Shown one piece after another: positions 9,191 to 19,700 of a stretch of 64,000 bases of DNA. Where the stretch lies: the NCBI GenBank assembly GCA_024684055.1, contig JAIKXN010000264.1:1-64000 (forward strand), given 5' to 3'. The stretch comes from Lachnospiraceae bacterium (GTDB lineage Bacteria > Bacillota > Clostridia > Lachnospirales > Lachnospiraceae). Within the stretch, counting starts at the first letter, position 1. Every line of letters begins with the position of its first letter. The notes under the pieces are model-generated. The model was not told the origin of the DNA and searched no databases. It saw only the letters and a list, made by a program, of their open reading frames with translations. The translations under genes and the position numbers were made by a program.

Positions 9191-10762
9191 TTAATTCAAG
9201 TAATTTAACGGATTGACGGGTGTACCGTTAAGTATGATCTCGAAATGTAAGTGCGGTCCCGTGGAAATACCGGTATTTCCGGAAAGCGCTATCTTCTGGC
9301 CCTGTGAAACCGACTGTCCGGGTGATACGAGAACCTTGCTGAGGTGCGCATATCTGGTCTTCGAACCGTCAGGATGATTAATAAGAACCATGTAACCGTA
9401 ACCGCCGCTCCATCCTGCTGCAGCAACCGTACCGCCGGAGCTGGCCATAACCGTACTTCCGATAGGAATGGCAAAGTCAACACCCTGATGATATGTCGAT
9501 CCTCTTCCTCCGGGAGATTTACGGGGTCCGAATCCGCTCGATAATGAACCGCCGGATATGGGTTTGATATATGTGGGAGGAACTTTGGTACCTCTTTCAA
9601 CCACTTTTGCAACGGCCTCAAGAAGTATCTCTTCCTTGACTATATTTCTGTTTATTGCATTATCGTTTTTGTAAGTTACATCGCTTACCACTTTTCTGAA
9701 GCCGGCCGATGGCTCCGTAACGGTAACCTGTTTGGTCGTGTACCAGTCATCGTTGTCAATGTATATTATGTCGGCCTCATAACTTTCCTCGACAATCTCT
9801 CTTCTCGTCCAGAGCACCGATAATTCAGGCTCGGGAACGGTTATGATAAGGCTCTGTCCGGCACGGATCGTCGAATTGATGTCTTTTAAGTATTCGCTGT
9901 TTAATTCAACCAGTTCGTCCATCGAAATTCCGACTTTGTTTGAAATGGCAGAAAGAGTATCTCCGGGCTGAACATCGTAAATCTGCTGGATTTCCTGCAT
10001 TTCCGTAAGAATTGACAAAGCAGTGTCGACATCGACTATTTCGCTTCGCGGAATATAGGTTTCAACCACTTCAACTTCTTCCGAAAAACCGATGTTTGTG
10101 ATTCCCTGTGTAATATCCCTGAAATCAAGATATTCAATAAGTTCGGATTCGCTGACGTCCTTTCCGAAAACATTCTCCGCTCCCGCTTCGAAGGTGACAT
10201 CATCAAACTCGACATCTCTTCTGATAAGTCTTGCAGTAAGCGTGGACATGATCCTGTCCTGATTTATTTCCGTTTTTACTTCGTATTCGTTGTCTTCGTC
10301 ATATTTGTCGATCGCCTTTGTAAGCAGTTCATCGACATCTTCGGCACTTTCAAGGTTAACGGTCGTATTGTTCACCTTGACCATGTAGGCTCTCGTCATC
10401 GTCTCTTTCTGATGAGCGGTAAGAGTTCTTTTGATCTTTGCAAAAACATCTTCCGGATTGTCAACCTGCTTGTATATGGATTCTTCACCAATTATCTCTT
10501 CGTGAAGATCTTCTATCATATAGAGGTTGCTGTGACCTTTCGCAAGTTCCATTCTCGCTTCGTTTATAAGCTTCTGAGCTTCCTCGACGCTTTCCGCGGT
10601 ACCTATCTCCTCACCGAACAGCCAGATGGTAAAAAGGTTCTTTCCTTCTGAAGAATAACGTGTAAAATTGGGTAACAAAAACAAGCCTAAAACGAAAACG
10701 GTTAGGCTTGTGATCATAACTGTAGCTCTGATACGTTTATATTGATGCGTTAAAATTCTCAT
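9191..10762 (-). CDS. Membrane-anchored M23 peptidase with LysM and G5-like region
   Basis: YDVQPGDTLSAISNKVGISMDELVELN (LysM); GVDFAIPIGSTVMASSGGTV...GPHLHFEI (M23). Confidence 0.92.
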   Translation of the reverse strand: MRILTHQYKRIRATVMITSLTVFVLGLFLLPNFTRYSSEGKNLFTIWLFGEEIGTAESVEEAQKLINEARMELAKGHSNLYMIEDLHEEIIGEESIYKQVDNPEDVFAKIKRTLTAHQKETMTRAYMVKVNNTTVNLESAEDVDELLTKAIDKYDEDNEYEVKTEINQDRIMSTLTARLIRRDVEFDDVTFEAGAENVFGKDVSESELIEYLDFRDITQGITNIGFSEEVEVVETYIPRSEIVDVDTALSILTEMQEIQQIYDVQPGDTLSAISNKVGISMDELVELNSEYLKDINSTIRAGQSLIITVPEPELSVLWTRREIVEESYEADIIYIDNDDWYTTKQVTVTEPSAGFRKVVSDVTYKNDNAINRNIVKEEILLEAVAKVVERGTKVPPTYIKPISGGSLSSGFGPRKSPGGRGSTYHQGVDFAIPIGSTVMASSGGTVAAAGWSGGYGYMVLINHPDGSKTRYAHLSKVLVSPGQSVSQGQKIALSGNTGISTGPHLHFEIILNGTPVNPLNYLN

Positions 10763-10847
10763 ATTTCAATCGATAATGCCGGACGTATCTGCGTTTTTAA
10801 GATAAAACGCTCGAAGTCGCCTGATATTGGCAAAGCCTTCGGGTTAA

Positions 10848-11945
10848 TTACTTAAAATAGAACATTGCAAGCAATGTAAGAACAAGATTTAATGCTCCGA
10901 CTATTATCGCAACGATTACCGCAATCTTCGTTGATTTAAGCTTTGCATAGAGTTCTCTGTTATGCTTTGTAAGGCCTTCGGTCTGGCTCTTGAACTCGTC
11001 TACGACCACAGCCTGAACATTACGGTAAACCTTGACATTCTCCTTGTGCACGAAGTCGTCTGACTGTTTGAACATTTCCTGTAAAGCCTTCTTCTCTTCC
11101 TCTTCTCTCAGCTGACGTGCTTCTTCTTTTTGCTGCTCTTCAAGAAGTCTTCTTTCTTCTTCCTCTTTCTTGAGCATTTCCTCTTCCTCGCTGGGACGGT
11201 TGATCGTCTCAATACCGGAACGGATATATTCCAAATGATCTGCTATTTCTCTGTTTTCTCTTCTGATAGCAAGAAGTGCGTTATCGACACTTGTCTTAAC
11301 GCTTGTTTTAAGTTCGTCGTTTGAATTTTTAAGTTCAACCGTTGTATTCTTGATCTCGTCGCTTGAGGATAAAATTCCCTCAAGTGATGTATTCATTGTC
11401 TCTGCGGTGTTCTTGACTTCAGCTGCGCTTTCCTTAAGATCGTCTGCCGAACTTCTCACAAGATCCGAAGCATATCTCATGTCATCTGCAGAATTCTTGA
11501 AGTCTTCTGCGATCTGCTTTACTTCAGCTACGGAACCCGAAACCTCCATTGTGGACTGTTTCATCTCGTCTACAGGTACCATAAGAGTGTTATTGACCGA
11601 CTCGTTCAATGCCGATCCGACATTCGAATCGAATTTGTTCAAAGCCTCTTCAATAGCTGTAATGATCTCTGATGAGAGCTGTTTGGAAACCTCGGAATTC
11701 TCGCTTTCATCGCCATCTGCATGGCTAACCTGAACCTTATTGATGGACTCATCAACAAGTGCGTTGATTTTATCTGTAAGCTCAGAATTCTTGTAATTGA
11801 GTTTGCGCATATCCTGAAGAATAGCCTCATACTGAGCAACCTGTTCCTGAAGACGACGCATTTCATTGGCTTCTGCCTGGGCATTTGCCTTGATCATTTC
11901 CTGAGCGCTTAATTTCTGTGCAAGTTTATCTGTAAAATTATCCAT
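10848..11945 (-). CDS. Coiled-coil/E-K-R-rich helical protein with C-terminal membrane anchor, function unknown
   Basis: Long helix-forming repeats, EEEEMLKKEEEERRLLEEQQKEEARQLREEEEKK segment, single C-terminal hydrophobic helix IAVIVAIIVGALNLVLTLLAMFYFK. Confidence 0.75.
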   Translation of the reverse strand: MDNFTDKLAQKLSAQEMIKANAQAEANEMRRLQEQVAQYEAILQDMRKLNYKNSELTDKINALVDESINKVQVSHADGDESENSEVSKQLSSEIITAIEEALNKFDSNVGSALNESVNNTLMVPVDEMKQSTMEVSGSVAEVKQIAEDFKNSADDMRYASDLVRSSADDLKESAAEVKNTAETMNTSLEGILSSSDEIKNTTVELKNSNDELKTSVKTSVDNALLAIRRENREIADHLEYIRSGIETINRPSEEEEMLKKEEEERRLLEEQQKEEARQLREEEEKKALQEMFKQSDDFVHKENVKVYRNVQAVVVDEFKSQTEGLTKHNRELYAKLKSTKIAVIVAIIVGALNLVLTLLAMFYFK

Positions 11946-11997
11946 GGATAAAACTCCTTAACCCCTTAATTTAGTAAACCCAAATCACATCATTTCA

Positions 11998-12026
11998 ATT
12001 CTAACATTATTCTAACGATTTGACAA
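11998..12026 (-). promoter_or_regulatory. Sigma-A type promoter for the coiled-coil gene
   Basis: Minus strand TTGTCA-17-TAGAAT. Confidence 0.65.
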
Positions 12027-12102
12027 CTTTCAAGGACAAATAAATCTTTTAAAAAAATATAAAAATTTAAAAATAGTTCATACTTTTTTCACAGTTGGCA
12101 TA

Positions 12103-12230
12103 TATACTCTAAATAAATCATTTATTCATTGCCTGACGATTTATTCGTCGGCACTCCTCATTTTTAGTATTTTTAATACTTTTTATTCATTTTCTCCTAA
12201 GAAAGACCCTTTTCCCCGGGTCTTTCTTAC
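12103..12230 (+). ncRNA. Candidate small RNA ending in an intrinsic terminator, with two anti-SD motifs
   Basis: -10-like TATACT 12103-12108; hairpin TGCC(T)GACGA-tttat-TCGTCGGCA 12130-12153; CTCCTC 12154-12159; TCTCCT 12193-12198; 11-bp GC-containing terminator stem 12199-12228. No plus-strand CDS explains the terminator; -35 is weak. Confidence 0.4.
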
Positions 12231-12236
12231 TTTTTA
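12199..12236 (+). terminator. Intrinsic terminator, plus-strand orientation most likely
   Basis: AAGAAAGACCC-ttttcccc-GGGTCTTTCTT followed by ACTTTTTAC. Confidence 0.65.
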
Positions 12237-12240
12237 CGGA

Positions 12241-12277
12241 TAAATAAAAAAAGAACCGATCTTTCAACCGGTTCTTT
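12241..12277 (-). terminator. Intrinsic terminator of the PBP-like/GGDEF gene
   Basis: AAAGAACCG...CGGTTCTTT stem, minus-strand U-tract TTTTTTTATTT. Confidence 0.8.
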
Positions 12278-12300
12278 ACTGATATTTTTATCCGACAATG

Positions 12301-14205
12301 TTATTTTCTGCCCGCTTTCATTAAATGCTTGTTCTCATACATTCTGTCATCGGCTTTCTTGAAAAGAGTTTCGATATCATCATTGTCTATTTCGTCATAA
12401 TCGGCCATTCCGCAAGCGACGGAAATTCTTTCCATCGGAGAAATATCCTCTTTGCTCAGTCTGTCGATCTCTTTCTTGAATTCATCAAGAAGTTCATACC
12501 TTTTCTCATAGTCTGAATTCTTTACTATGGCAACAAATTCATCGCCGCCGATCCTGAATACCGGACTGTGTTTAAATGTATTGCAGATAAGCACGCTGGA
12601 ATTCTTGATATAACTGTCTCCCGCGCTGTGTCCGAGTTCATCATTGACTTTCTTCAGATCATTGAGGTCGAACATTACCGCAGCAAATCTGATCTCATCC
12701 TTCGCAAGAACATGATTCTTAAGAAGGTTCTTGGCATTCTCAAAAGCCGTTCTGTTCTTAAGAGACGTAAGCGCATCAGTCTGCATGAGTTCACTTAATT
12801 TGTCATTTAACGCCGTCAGTCTGATATTGGTCTTGTAATATGTCAGCGACTGGATCATACAGCTTTCATAATTTTCAAAAATCCAGTCTCTGATGCTCGT
12901 ATCTTTTTTGACCATTATGAAATAACCGACAACAAAAGACTCTACGTAAAGAGGCATGACAAAATATATTGTATTCGGTCCTTTCCCGTCATATTCGGGG
13001 ATCAAATCTCTTTTGTTAACATGATAAGCATCCAAAGGCGTACCGTCTTTCTTTGCAAGAACGACCTGCATCTTCTCCGAATAAGTGTATTTCGGAAGTA
13101 CTTCCGGTTCCTCATAGGCCAGTCTTTCAAGCGAAGGGTCCAGCATCAGATAGAAAGATCTCACTTCCTCATTCGTGGTATTGTATATCGCTTTCTGAAG
13201 TTTCTGCGGAAGAGTCGAAAATCTGCTGGATTCCTGGAAAGCACTTCGTATGGTATATATAACACCTGATCTGTTACTTTCATCATATTCTTTGCCAATG
13301 ATCGAATGACAGAAACTCTTTCTTTGTTCGTCGTCATGTCTCGGATTTATGCAGCCACAGCTTTCGCCTGCTTCAAAGCTGCTCTTGATCCACTGAACTT
13401 CAGGAACACTTCCGCCTTTTAATACGGTATTGATCGATCTCGCACAAACTTCTCCCATTTCGTCAAAGCGCTGATTGATCGTTGCGATTGAAGGGTAGTA
13501 AGTTCTTCCCGAATAAACATAATCAAAACCCGTAACAGCGACATCGCCCGGACAGGAATAACCCAGACGTTCCACACCCATGTCGGCGGCAATAGCCAGA
13601 ATGTCATTTGCACAGATAAATGCGTCCGGCAGATCCTCCTTCTCGGTAAAGTTCTTCAATATAAATTCCATTGCTTTTCGAACTTCCCAGTCCGTATAGC
13701 AAACGTCTTTCTCGCCGAAAGGAAGTCCTTTTTCTTTCATGAAAGACGAAACCGCTTCGAGTCTCGCGTTGGAATCATCATTTTCTTTGGATCCCGCAAG
13801 AAAGACAACCTTTCTCACATTATGCTCATTATAAAGATGCTCGCACATGCTTTTCATCGCTTCTTCATTGTTTATGAGCATACCATAAAAGCCGGGATGC
13901 GTATCTCCGACACAGAACGTAGGAATTCCGGCTTTTTCACAATTTTCGTATATTTGCTGTCTCGCTTCGTTGGAATTAAGTCCCTGCGAAAAAACCACAG
14001 CAGCTGAATATTCTTCAAAAACAGGAAGCGAATGAATTGATAATTCACTTAAATTCGATATTTCACTTTTTCCGTAAGAATTTGCGGCAAGAAAAACAAA
14101 AGTATCATACTCATCCTTCTTGAGTTTTCTTTCAAAACCGGCAAGAAACGTGGATACTATGTCTGAATTCCATGTGTTCGCAAATACGGCGATCTTTTTT
14201 TTCAT
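12301..14205 (-). CDS. LacI-type periplasmic-binding-protein-like sensor domain fused to GGDEF diguanylate cyclase, soluble
   Basis: N-terminal Peripla_BP_3-like region (ICANDILAIAADMGVERLGYSCPGDVAVTGFDYV) without HTH; C-terminal FRIGGDEFVAIV; no signal peptide or TM segment evident. Confidence 0.88.
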   Translation of the reverse strand: MKKKIAVFANTWNSDIVSTFLAGFERKLKKDEYDTFVFLAANSYGKSEISNLSELSIHSLPVFEEYSAAVVFSQGLNSNEARQQIYENCEKAGIPTFCVGDTHPGFYGMLINNEEAMKSMCEHLYNEHNVRKVVFLAGSKENDDSNARLEAVSSFMKEKGLPFGEKDVCYTDWEVRKAMEFILKNFTEKEDLPDAFICANDILAIAADMGVERLGYSCPGDVAVTGFDYVYSGRTYYPSIATINQRFDEMGEVCARSINTVLKGGSVPEVQWIKSSFEAGESCGCINPRHDDEQRKSFCHSIIGKEYDESNRSGVIYTIRSAFQESSRFSTLPQKLQKAIYNTTNEEVRSFYLMLDPSLERLAYEEPEVLPKYTYSEKMQVVLAKKDGTPLDAYHVNKRDLIPEYDGKGPNTIYFVMPLYVESFVVGYFIMVKKDTSIRDWIFENYESCMIQSLTYYKTNIRLTALNDKLSELMQTDALTSLKNRTAFENAKNLLKNHVLAKDEIRFAAVMFDLNDLKKVNDELGHSAGDSYIKNSSVLICNTFKHSPVFRIGGDEFVAIVKNSDYEKRYELLDEFKKEIDRLSKEDISPMERISVACGMADYDEIDNDDIETLFKKADDRMYENKHLMKAGRK

Positions 14206-14234
14206 GAAACCTCCGCTAAGATGTCAGCTCTCTG

Positions 14235-15449
14235 TTACCTGTTATCAAAATATCCCAAATACTCGACTTTTAAATCGGAGTTCGGGAATAAATATTCATA
14301 TAACTCCACAAAATAATCATCCGTCATACTGGCCATAAAGTCAACAACCATTTCCTCAAAACTCTCATCCCGATAATTGTTGATCCTTCTGTACGGACGA
14401 GTGATATTTTCTATGTATTCAAGATGATGTTTATAAAAGATACTGTTTTTATCTCCCGAATATGCCTGTTTTAAAAGTTCTTCATACAAAGCATCAAACA
14501 TCGGATAAATCTTTTCATTATAAACTTTCTCTATTTCATCGGTCTTGTAAATGTTGCGGTAATTTTCTTTTTTGGCAAGAGAAAAAGCCTCGAAATAATC
14601 ATCATCCATTCTGATATAATCCTTACCGTAACTGTTCTCGATAATATTAACCGTCATGTTGTTGATTATCTCGGCGTTCGTTGAACCGATTATTTTTCCG
14701 TCAAAAATGTCATGTGATTCTATCATACCGAGTTTAACGGCATCCTGCCTGTCTTTGCCAAGATAAGCGATAATGTCCGATACCCTCACAACACACCCTT
14801 CGAGTGTGGAAGGAATGAGTTTTTTGATGTATGAAGAATCATCATAGCTTCTCTTCATTTTATCGTCAAAAATTGCAAAATCATTATAGGGAACGGGCCG
14901 ATATTCTTTACATTCGAGTTCGCCGTTATGACAGATAATGCCATCAAGTGTCTGAAGGCTTAAGTTCAGAGGAAATATCGTCGAAAGAACTCTCGCCGAA
15001 TGAATATTGTGATTAAAATATTTTCCGGTCCTTTCATGAAGTATTTCGCTTAACTTGAATTCACCGGCATGACCGAAAGGCGTGTGACCTATGTCATGAC
15101 CGAGAGCCATTGCTTCTATCAGATCGCAGTTTAAATTAAGAACGCTTCCTATGTTTCTGGCTATTCTCGATACAAACTGCACATGTGTCGCTCTTCTTGA
15201 TACATCATCGTTTTTGCACAAAGAAAAAACCTGCGTTTTATCCATATATCTCGCATAATACGGACAATGCATTATCTTTTCGACATCCCTGACAAATGCA
15301 GGTCTCCAGATATTTGCAATATCGTGATCGTTCTCTCTTCTTACCACATTCTCATCCTTGAATGCGTAAGGGTTCACCCTGTTCGAAGCTCTGTCTTCAC
15401 GGATTCTTTCCTGTAGTTCTTTGCTTAAGCAGTTGTACTGCGCCATCGC
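14235..15449 (-). CDS. dgt: dGTPase-like deoxynucleoside triphosphohydrolase (HD domain)
   Basis: ALGHDIGHTPFGHAGE HD motif; RREND..IWRPAFVRDVEKIMH; start set at MAQYNC after AGGGGG. Confidence 0.9.
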   Translation of the reverse strand, partial: AMAQYNCLSKELQERIREDRASNRVNPYAFKDENVVRRENDHDIANIWRPAFVRDVEKIMHCPYYARYMDKTQVFSLCKNDDVSRRATHVQFVSRIARNIGSVLNLNCDLIEAMALGHDIGHTPFGHAGEFKLSEILHERTGKYFNHNIHSARVLSTIFPLNLSLQTLDGIICHNGELECKEYRPVPYNDFAIFDDKMKRSYDDSSYIKKLIPSTLEGCVVRVSDIIAYLGKDRQDAVKLGMIESHDIFDGKIIGSTNAEIINNMTVNIIENSYGKDYIRMDDDYFEAFSLAKKENYRNIYKTDEIEKVYNEKIYPMFDALYEELLKQAYSGDKNSIFYKHHLEYIENITRPYRRINNYRDESFEEMVVDFMASMTDDYFVELYEYLFPNSDLKVEYLGYFDNR

Positions 15450-15463
15450 GTTCCCCCTGATAA

Positions 15464-16750
15464 TCATTCTTTCGAATCTTTTTCAAGATTCTCTCTTGCA
15501 ACCGCCAACATAAGTTTTATTCTGTTTTCCTGGTTAACCTTTGTTGCACCGGGATCGTATTCGATATCAACCGAATTGATCTTCGGATTGACTCTTCTTA
15601 CCTTGTTTAACATTCCCTTCACAGCCACGTGGCAGGGAAGACATCCGAAAGGCTGAACGCAGATGATGTTTTCATACCCATGTTCCGCCAGTTCAAGCAT
15701 TTCGGCTGCAAGATACCAGCCTTCGCCCATGCTGTTAACCGTATCGACGATTCCTTCTGCACGTTTCTTAAGATCGTTGACTCTCTCGGGTGCGGTAAAC
15801 TGCGGCCATTTTTCTATTCCGCCGATAAGAAGATCCTCAATGAAGAAATAGTATTTCATTACGATTTCCATGATGATCCTCTTCCATAATTTGCCACCGT
15901 ACGCACGAAGATCCTCGAGTGCGCCGTTTGTTTTGTATGCGCCGAATCCGAGTACCGTGGGAATGAGATATTCGCAGTCCTGTTCGGTTAAAAATTCTTC
16001 AAGGTGGTTGTTTCCGGGTACCGAATATTTAAGATAAAGTTCTCCGACAACCGCAACTTTAACCTTGGGAACTTTTTTGATCTCTATTTCGGAGAAAGTA
16101 CGACAGATCTCATCTACCGTTTTTCTCATGCTCTTAACGGAATAGCCCTTTGCTTTCGAGAAACGTACTCCAAGTTTTTCGATCCATTCGTCAAGAAGTC
16201 TGTCCGTTTCGCCTTTGTTTACTTCATAAGGTCTTACCTGATTTGATACAAGATTAAGAGCATCTCCGTAAACAAGCGCTGCTGCCGCCGACAAAAGCGT
16301 TACCGGCGAGAGAAAGATTCCGGGAGCATATTCCATATTCCAGGTATTCGCTGAAATAAAAGGAACATTGGGATATCCCGCTCTCTCGAAGGCTTTTCTC
16401 ATAAGGTTGATATAGTTCGAGTCCCTGCATCCGCCGCCTGACTGTGTAATGATCATAGCAACCTTGTCGGGCTCGTATCTGCCGCTTTCCATAGTCGCAA
16501 GCATCTGTCCCGTAATAAGCGAGCAGGGATAACAGATGTCGTTATGAACGTATTTCAAACCTTTCTGAATAACATCGGTTCCCTCGTTTTCCATAAGCTC
16601 AACTTTGTATCCGACCCTTTGAAAAACGGGTTTTAAAAGTCTGAAATGAATCGGGGCCATCATGGGAGAAAGAATGGTATAATCCTTCTTCATTTTCTTC
16701 GTAAACATTATCTTTTTGACAAAATGAGGGCTTGAATCTTTTTTGCTCAT
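15464..16750 (-). CDS. HgdB/2-hydroxyacyl-CoA dehydratase-type Cys-rich protein (PlsR-like candidate)
   Basis: Cys motifs NDICYPCSLITGQ, SGGGCRDSNY, CVQPFGCLPCHVAVKGM; overlaps start of activase-like ORF 16750-19776. Confidence 0.75.
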   Translation of the reverse strand: MSKKDSSPHFVKKIMFTKKMKKDYTILSPMMAPIHFRLLKPVFQRVGYKVELMENEGTDVIQKGLKYVHNDICYPCSLITGQMLATMESGRYEPDKVAMIITQSGGGCRDSNYINLMRKAFERAGYPNVPFISANTWNMEYAPGIFLSPVTLLSAAAALVYGDALNLVSNQVRPYEVNKGETDRLLDEWIEKLGVRFSKAKGYSVKSMRKTVDEICRTFSEIEIKKVPKVKVAVVGELYLKYSVPGNNHLEEFLTEQDCEYLIPTVLGFGAYKTNGALEDLRAYGGKLWKRIIMEIVMKYYFFIEDLLIGGIEKWPQFTAPERVNDLKKRAEGIVDTVNSMGEGWYLAAEMLELAEHGYENIICVQPFGCLPCHVAVKGMLNKVRRVNPKINSVDIEYDPGATKVNQENRIKLMLAVARENLEKDSKE

Positions 16751-19700
16751 TATTCTCCCTCCCTTCCCGATTCGATCGCGGCCATAAGACTTCTTAACCT
16801 TATCTTAACCGCACCGAGGTTGGTTACTTCGTCAATTTTAATCTGTGTATAGAGTTTGCCCCTGCATTCGAGTATTTCTCTCGCTTCATCCGTTGTAAGG
16901 GCATCCAGGCCGCAGCCGAAGGATACCAGATGAACCAGGAAGAAATCATCGTTGTCGGCAACGTATTTTGCTGCCGAGAAAAGTCTTTGATGGAATGTCC
17001 ACTGGGCAATGATATTTGTATCGAATCTGTTAACCTTATAAGCAACGCAGTCCTCGCTGACAACAGCAAAGCCGAGTCCCGCGATAAGCTTGTGAATACC
17101 GTGGTTGATCTCGGGATCAGCATGATAAGGTCTGCCTGCAAGAAGGATAACCTTTTTGTTTTCGTTAAGAGCCCTTTTTATTATCTCGTCACCCTTTGCC
17201 CTTACTTTGGAAACATAATGGGAATACTCGGCATAAGCCGAAGCACAGGCTCTCTTGATCTCGGATTTTTCGAAAGTCACACCGAGCCTCTTTTCGAGTA
17301 TGGCTTTGATCTTACCCGGGAATGCACTCTTTACATGAGGACCCACATAATCGTGAATATATGTGATGTTTCCGAAATTAACGGTATTGGCAGCTATTAC
17401 TTCGGGGTAGCCCGATATAACGGCGCAGTTGTAATTCAATCTTCCTTTGTGTTCATCAAAATGATATGTCATTCCGGGATAAAAGATTATATCCACACCC
17501 ATCTCGATCAGTTTCTGAATATGTCCGTGCATCATTTTCGCAGGGAAGCATACCGTATCGGAGGGAATCGTTCCCTGGCCTTTAAGATACATTGCCCTGT
17601 TTGAAAATCCGGATATCTTTACGGTATAGCCGAGTTCTTTAAAGAATGCGTACCAGAAAGGAAGCATCTCATACATATTCATCGCAAGCGGAATACCGAT
17701 CGTTTTGTTTCTGTCCGCTTTATCGGACACCTTCGCTTTAACGAGAGGCACATCCGTCACGGTATTATCGGCTGCATCCGCATCGGTCTTTTCATCCTCG
17801 GGATCAAAGTCATCGGAATATCTCTTAAGAAGCGAGAGCTTGTATTCGTAGATATTCAGTGAATCGTCCTGAGCTTTCTTTGTGACGGGTTTTTCGCATC
17901 TGTTGCCGCCGATGAATTTTCTTCCTCCGCTGAATGTATTAACTGTTAACTGGCAGTGATTGTTACATCCTCCGCAGGTAATGCTTTTAACATCATATGA
18001 AAACTTTTCGAGTTCTTCTTTGGAAATAATGCCTTCATAATCGGGAGACGAAGATCCTTTTTTCTTTCTGAAAAGTTCCTTTGCGTACAAAGCGGCACCG
18101 TAAGCGCCCATCATTCCCGCAATGTCAGGTCTTATTACATTTACGCCCATTTCTTTTTCAAACGCGCGAAGAACGGCATTGTTAAGGAATGTTCCGCCCT
18201 GAACGACAATACGTTTTCCGAGTTCGTCAGCCGAATGAACACGGATAACTTTATAAAGAGCATTTTTGATAACGCTTATCGAAAGGCCTGCGGAAATGTT
18301 TTCCACGGTAACGCCTTCCTTCTGCGCCTGCTTGACCGAAGAGTTCATGAATACGGTACATCTTGAACCGAGGTCCACGGGATTGTCGCCGAATAGTCCG
18401 AGTTTTGCAAACTCTTCTATGCCGTATCCCATCGAACTAGCAAAAGTCTGAAGGAAAGAGCCGCATCCCGAAGAACATGCTTCGTTCAGGAAAATATTGT
18501 CTATTGCTCCGTTTCTTATCTTGAAACATTTCATGTCCTGTCCGCCGATGTCGATGATAAACTCAACATCCGGAAGGAAATATTTGGCCGCCGTAAAATG
18601 TGCCACGGTCTCAACAACACCGTATTCCACGTTAAGCGCAGCCTTTATCATATCCTCGCCGTAACCCGTAACCGCACTTGAAGCGATACGTACTTTGGGA
18701 TATTTTGCATACATTTCTTTTAAGGACTCAACCACAACATCGATGGGTTTGCCCTGGTTTGATTCATATCTCGAATAAAGGATTTCACCCTTCTCGTTGG
18801 TAAGAATTACTTTAAGCGTTGTGGAACCCGAATCTATTCCGAGGAAAGCATCTCCTTCATAGGGTGTACCTTCGATTCTTTCCACCCTGTCTTTTGCATG
18901 TCTTTCGATAAATTCGTTATACTCTTCTTCATTCTTAAAAAGAGGTTCGATCGAGGAAACTCTTATCGAATCTTTTGAATTAACGATTATGTCAAGAGCC
19001 CTGCTTAAATCCACGGGTTCATTTGCATAAAATGCCGCGCCCATGGCAACAAAAAGAAGGGAATCGTCAGGACAGATTCCAGTGCATTTCAAAGCTTTGT
19101 CAAAAGCAAGGCGAAGCTGCGACATGAAAGTCAGCGGTCCGCCCAGATATACGATTTTGCCTTCAATGGGATGTCCCTGTGCAAGGCCTGTTATGGTCTG
19201 ATTGACGATAGCGTGATAGATGCTGGCCGAAATGTCTTCTTTTCTGGCACCCTGATTAAGAAGAGGCTGAATATCCGTTTTTGCAAATACGCCGCAGCGT
19301 GATGCGATCGGATAGATCTTCTCGGCTTTCTCTGCCAGTTCATTCATTTCGTCAGCGCTCACTCTCATAAGAGAAGCCATCTGATCTGCGAACGCACCCG
19401 TACCGCCGGCACACGTTCCGTTCATTCTGACTTCGAGATTTCCCTTAAGGAAAAGGATCTTGGCATCTTCACCGCCAAGCTCGATAACGACATCCGTATC
19501 GGGAAGAAGTCTCGATATGGCAACCTTTGTGGCATAAACTTCCTGTACGAAAGGAATACCCGCCTTTTCGGCAAGTCCCATTCCCGCAGAGCCGGATATG
19601 GCGCATACAACAGGTTCCTTAATGTCGAATTTGTCTATGAGACCTTTGATCACTTCCTGTGTCTTCTCGGTGATCAAAGTAAAATGTCTTTCGTAACTTT

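Noticed and set aside
10763-10850. Plus-strand GGCAAAGCCTTCGGG resembling part of a GEMM (c-di-GMP-I) riboswitch
   Set aside because: Lacks the remaining conserved GEMM segments (for example GGUAGCGGGGUUACC) and faces away from the nearest gene; chance similarity
11101-11200. E/K/R-rich coding repeat as a possible DNA repeat element
   Set aside because: Explained by protein-level alpha-helical composition, not a DNA repeat
16930-17604. 224-aa plus-strand ORF inside the activase-like gene
   Set aside because: Shadow ORF antisense to a well-supported CDS; low-complexity composition, no recognisable domain
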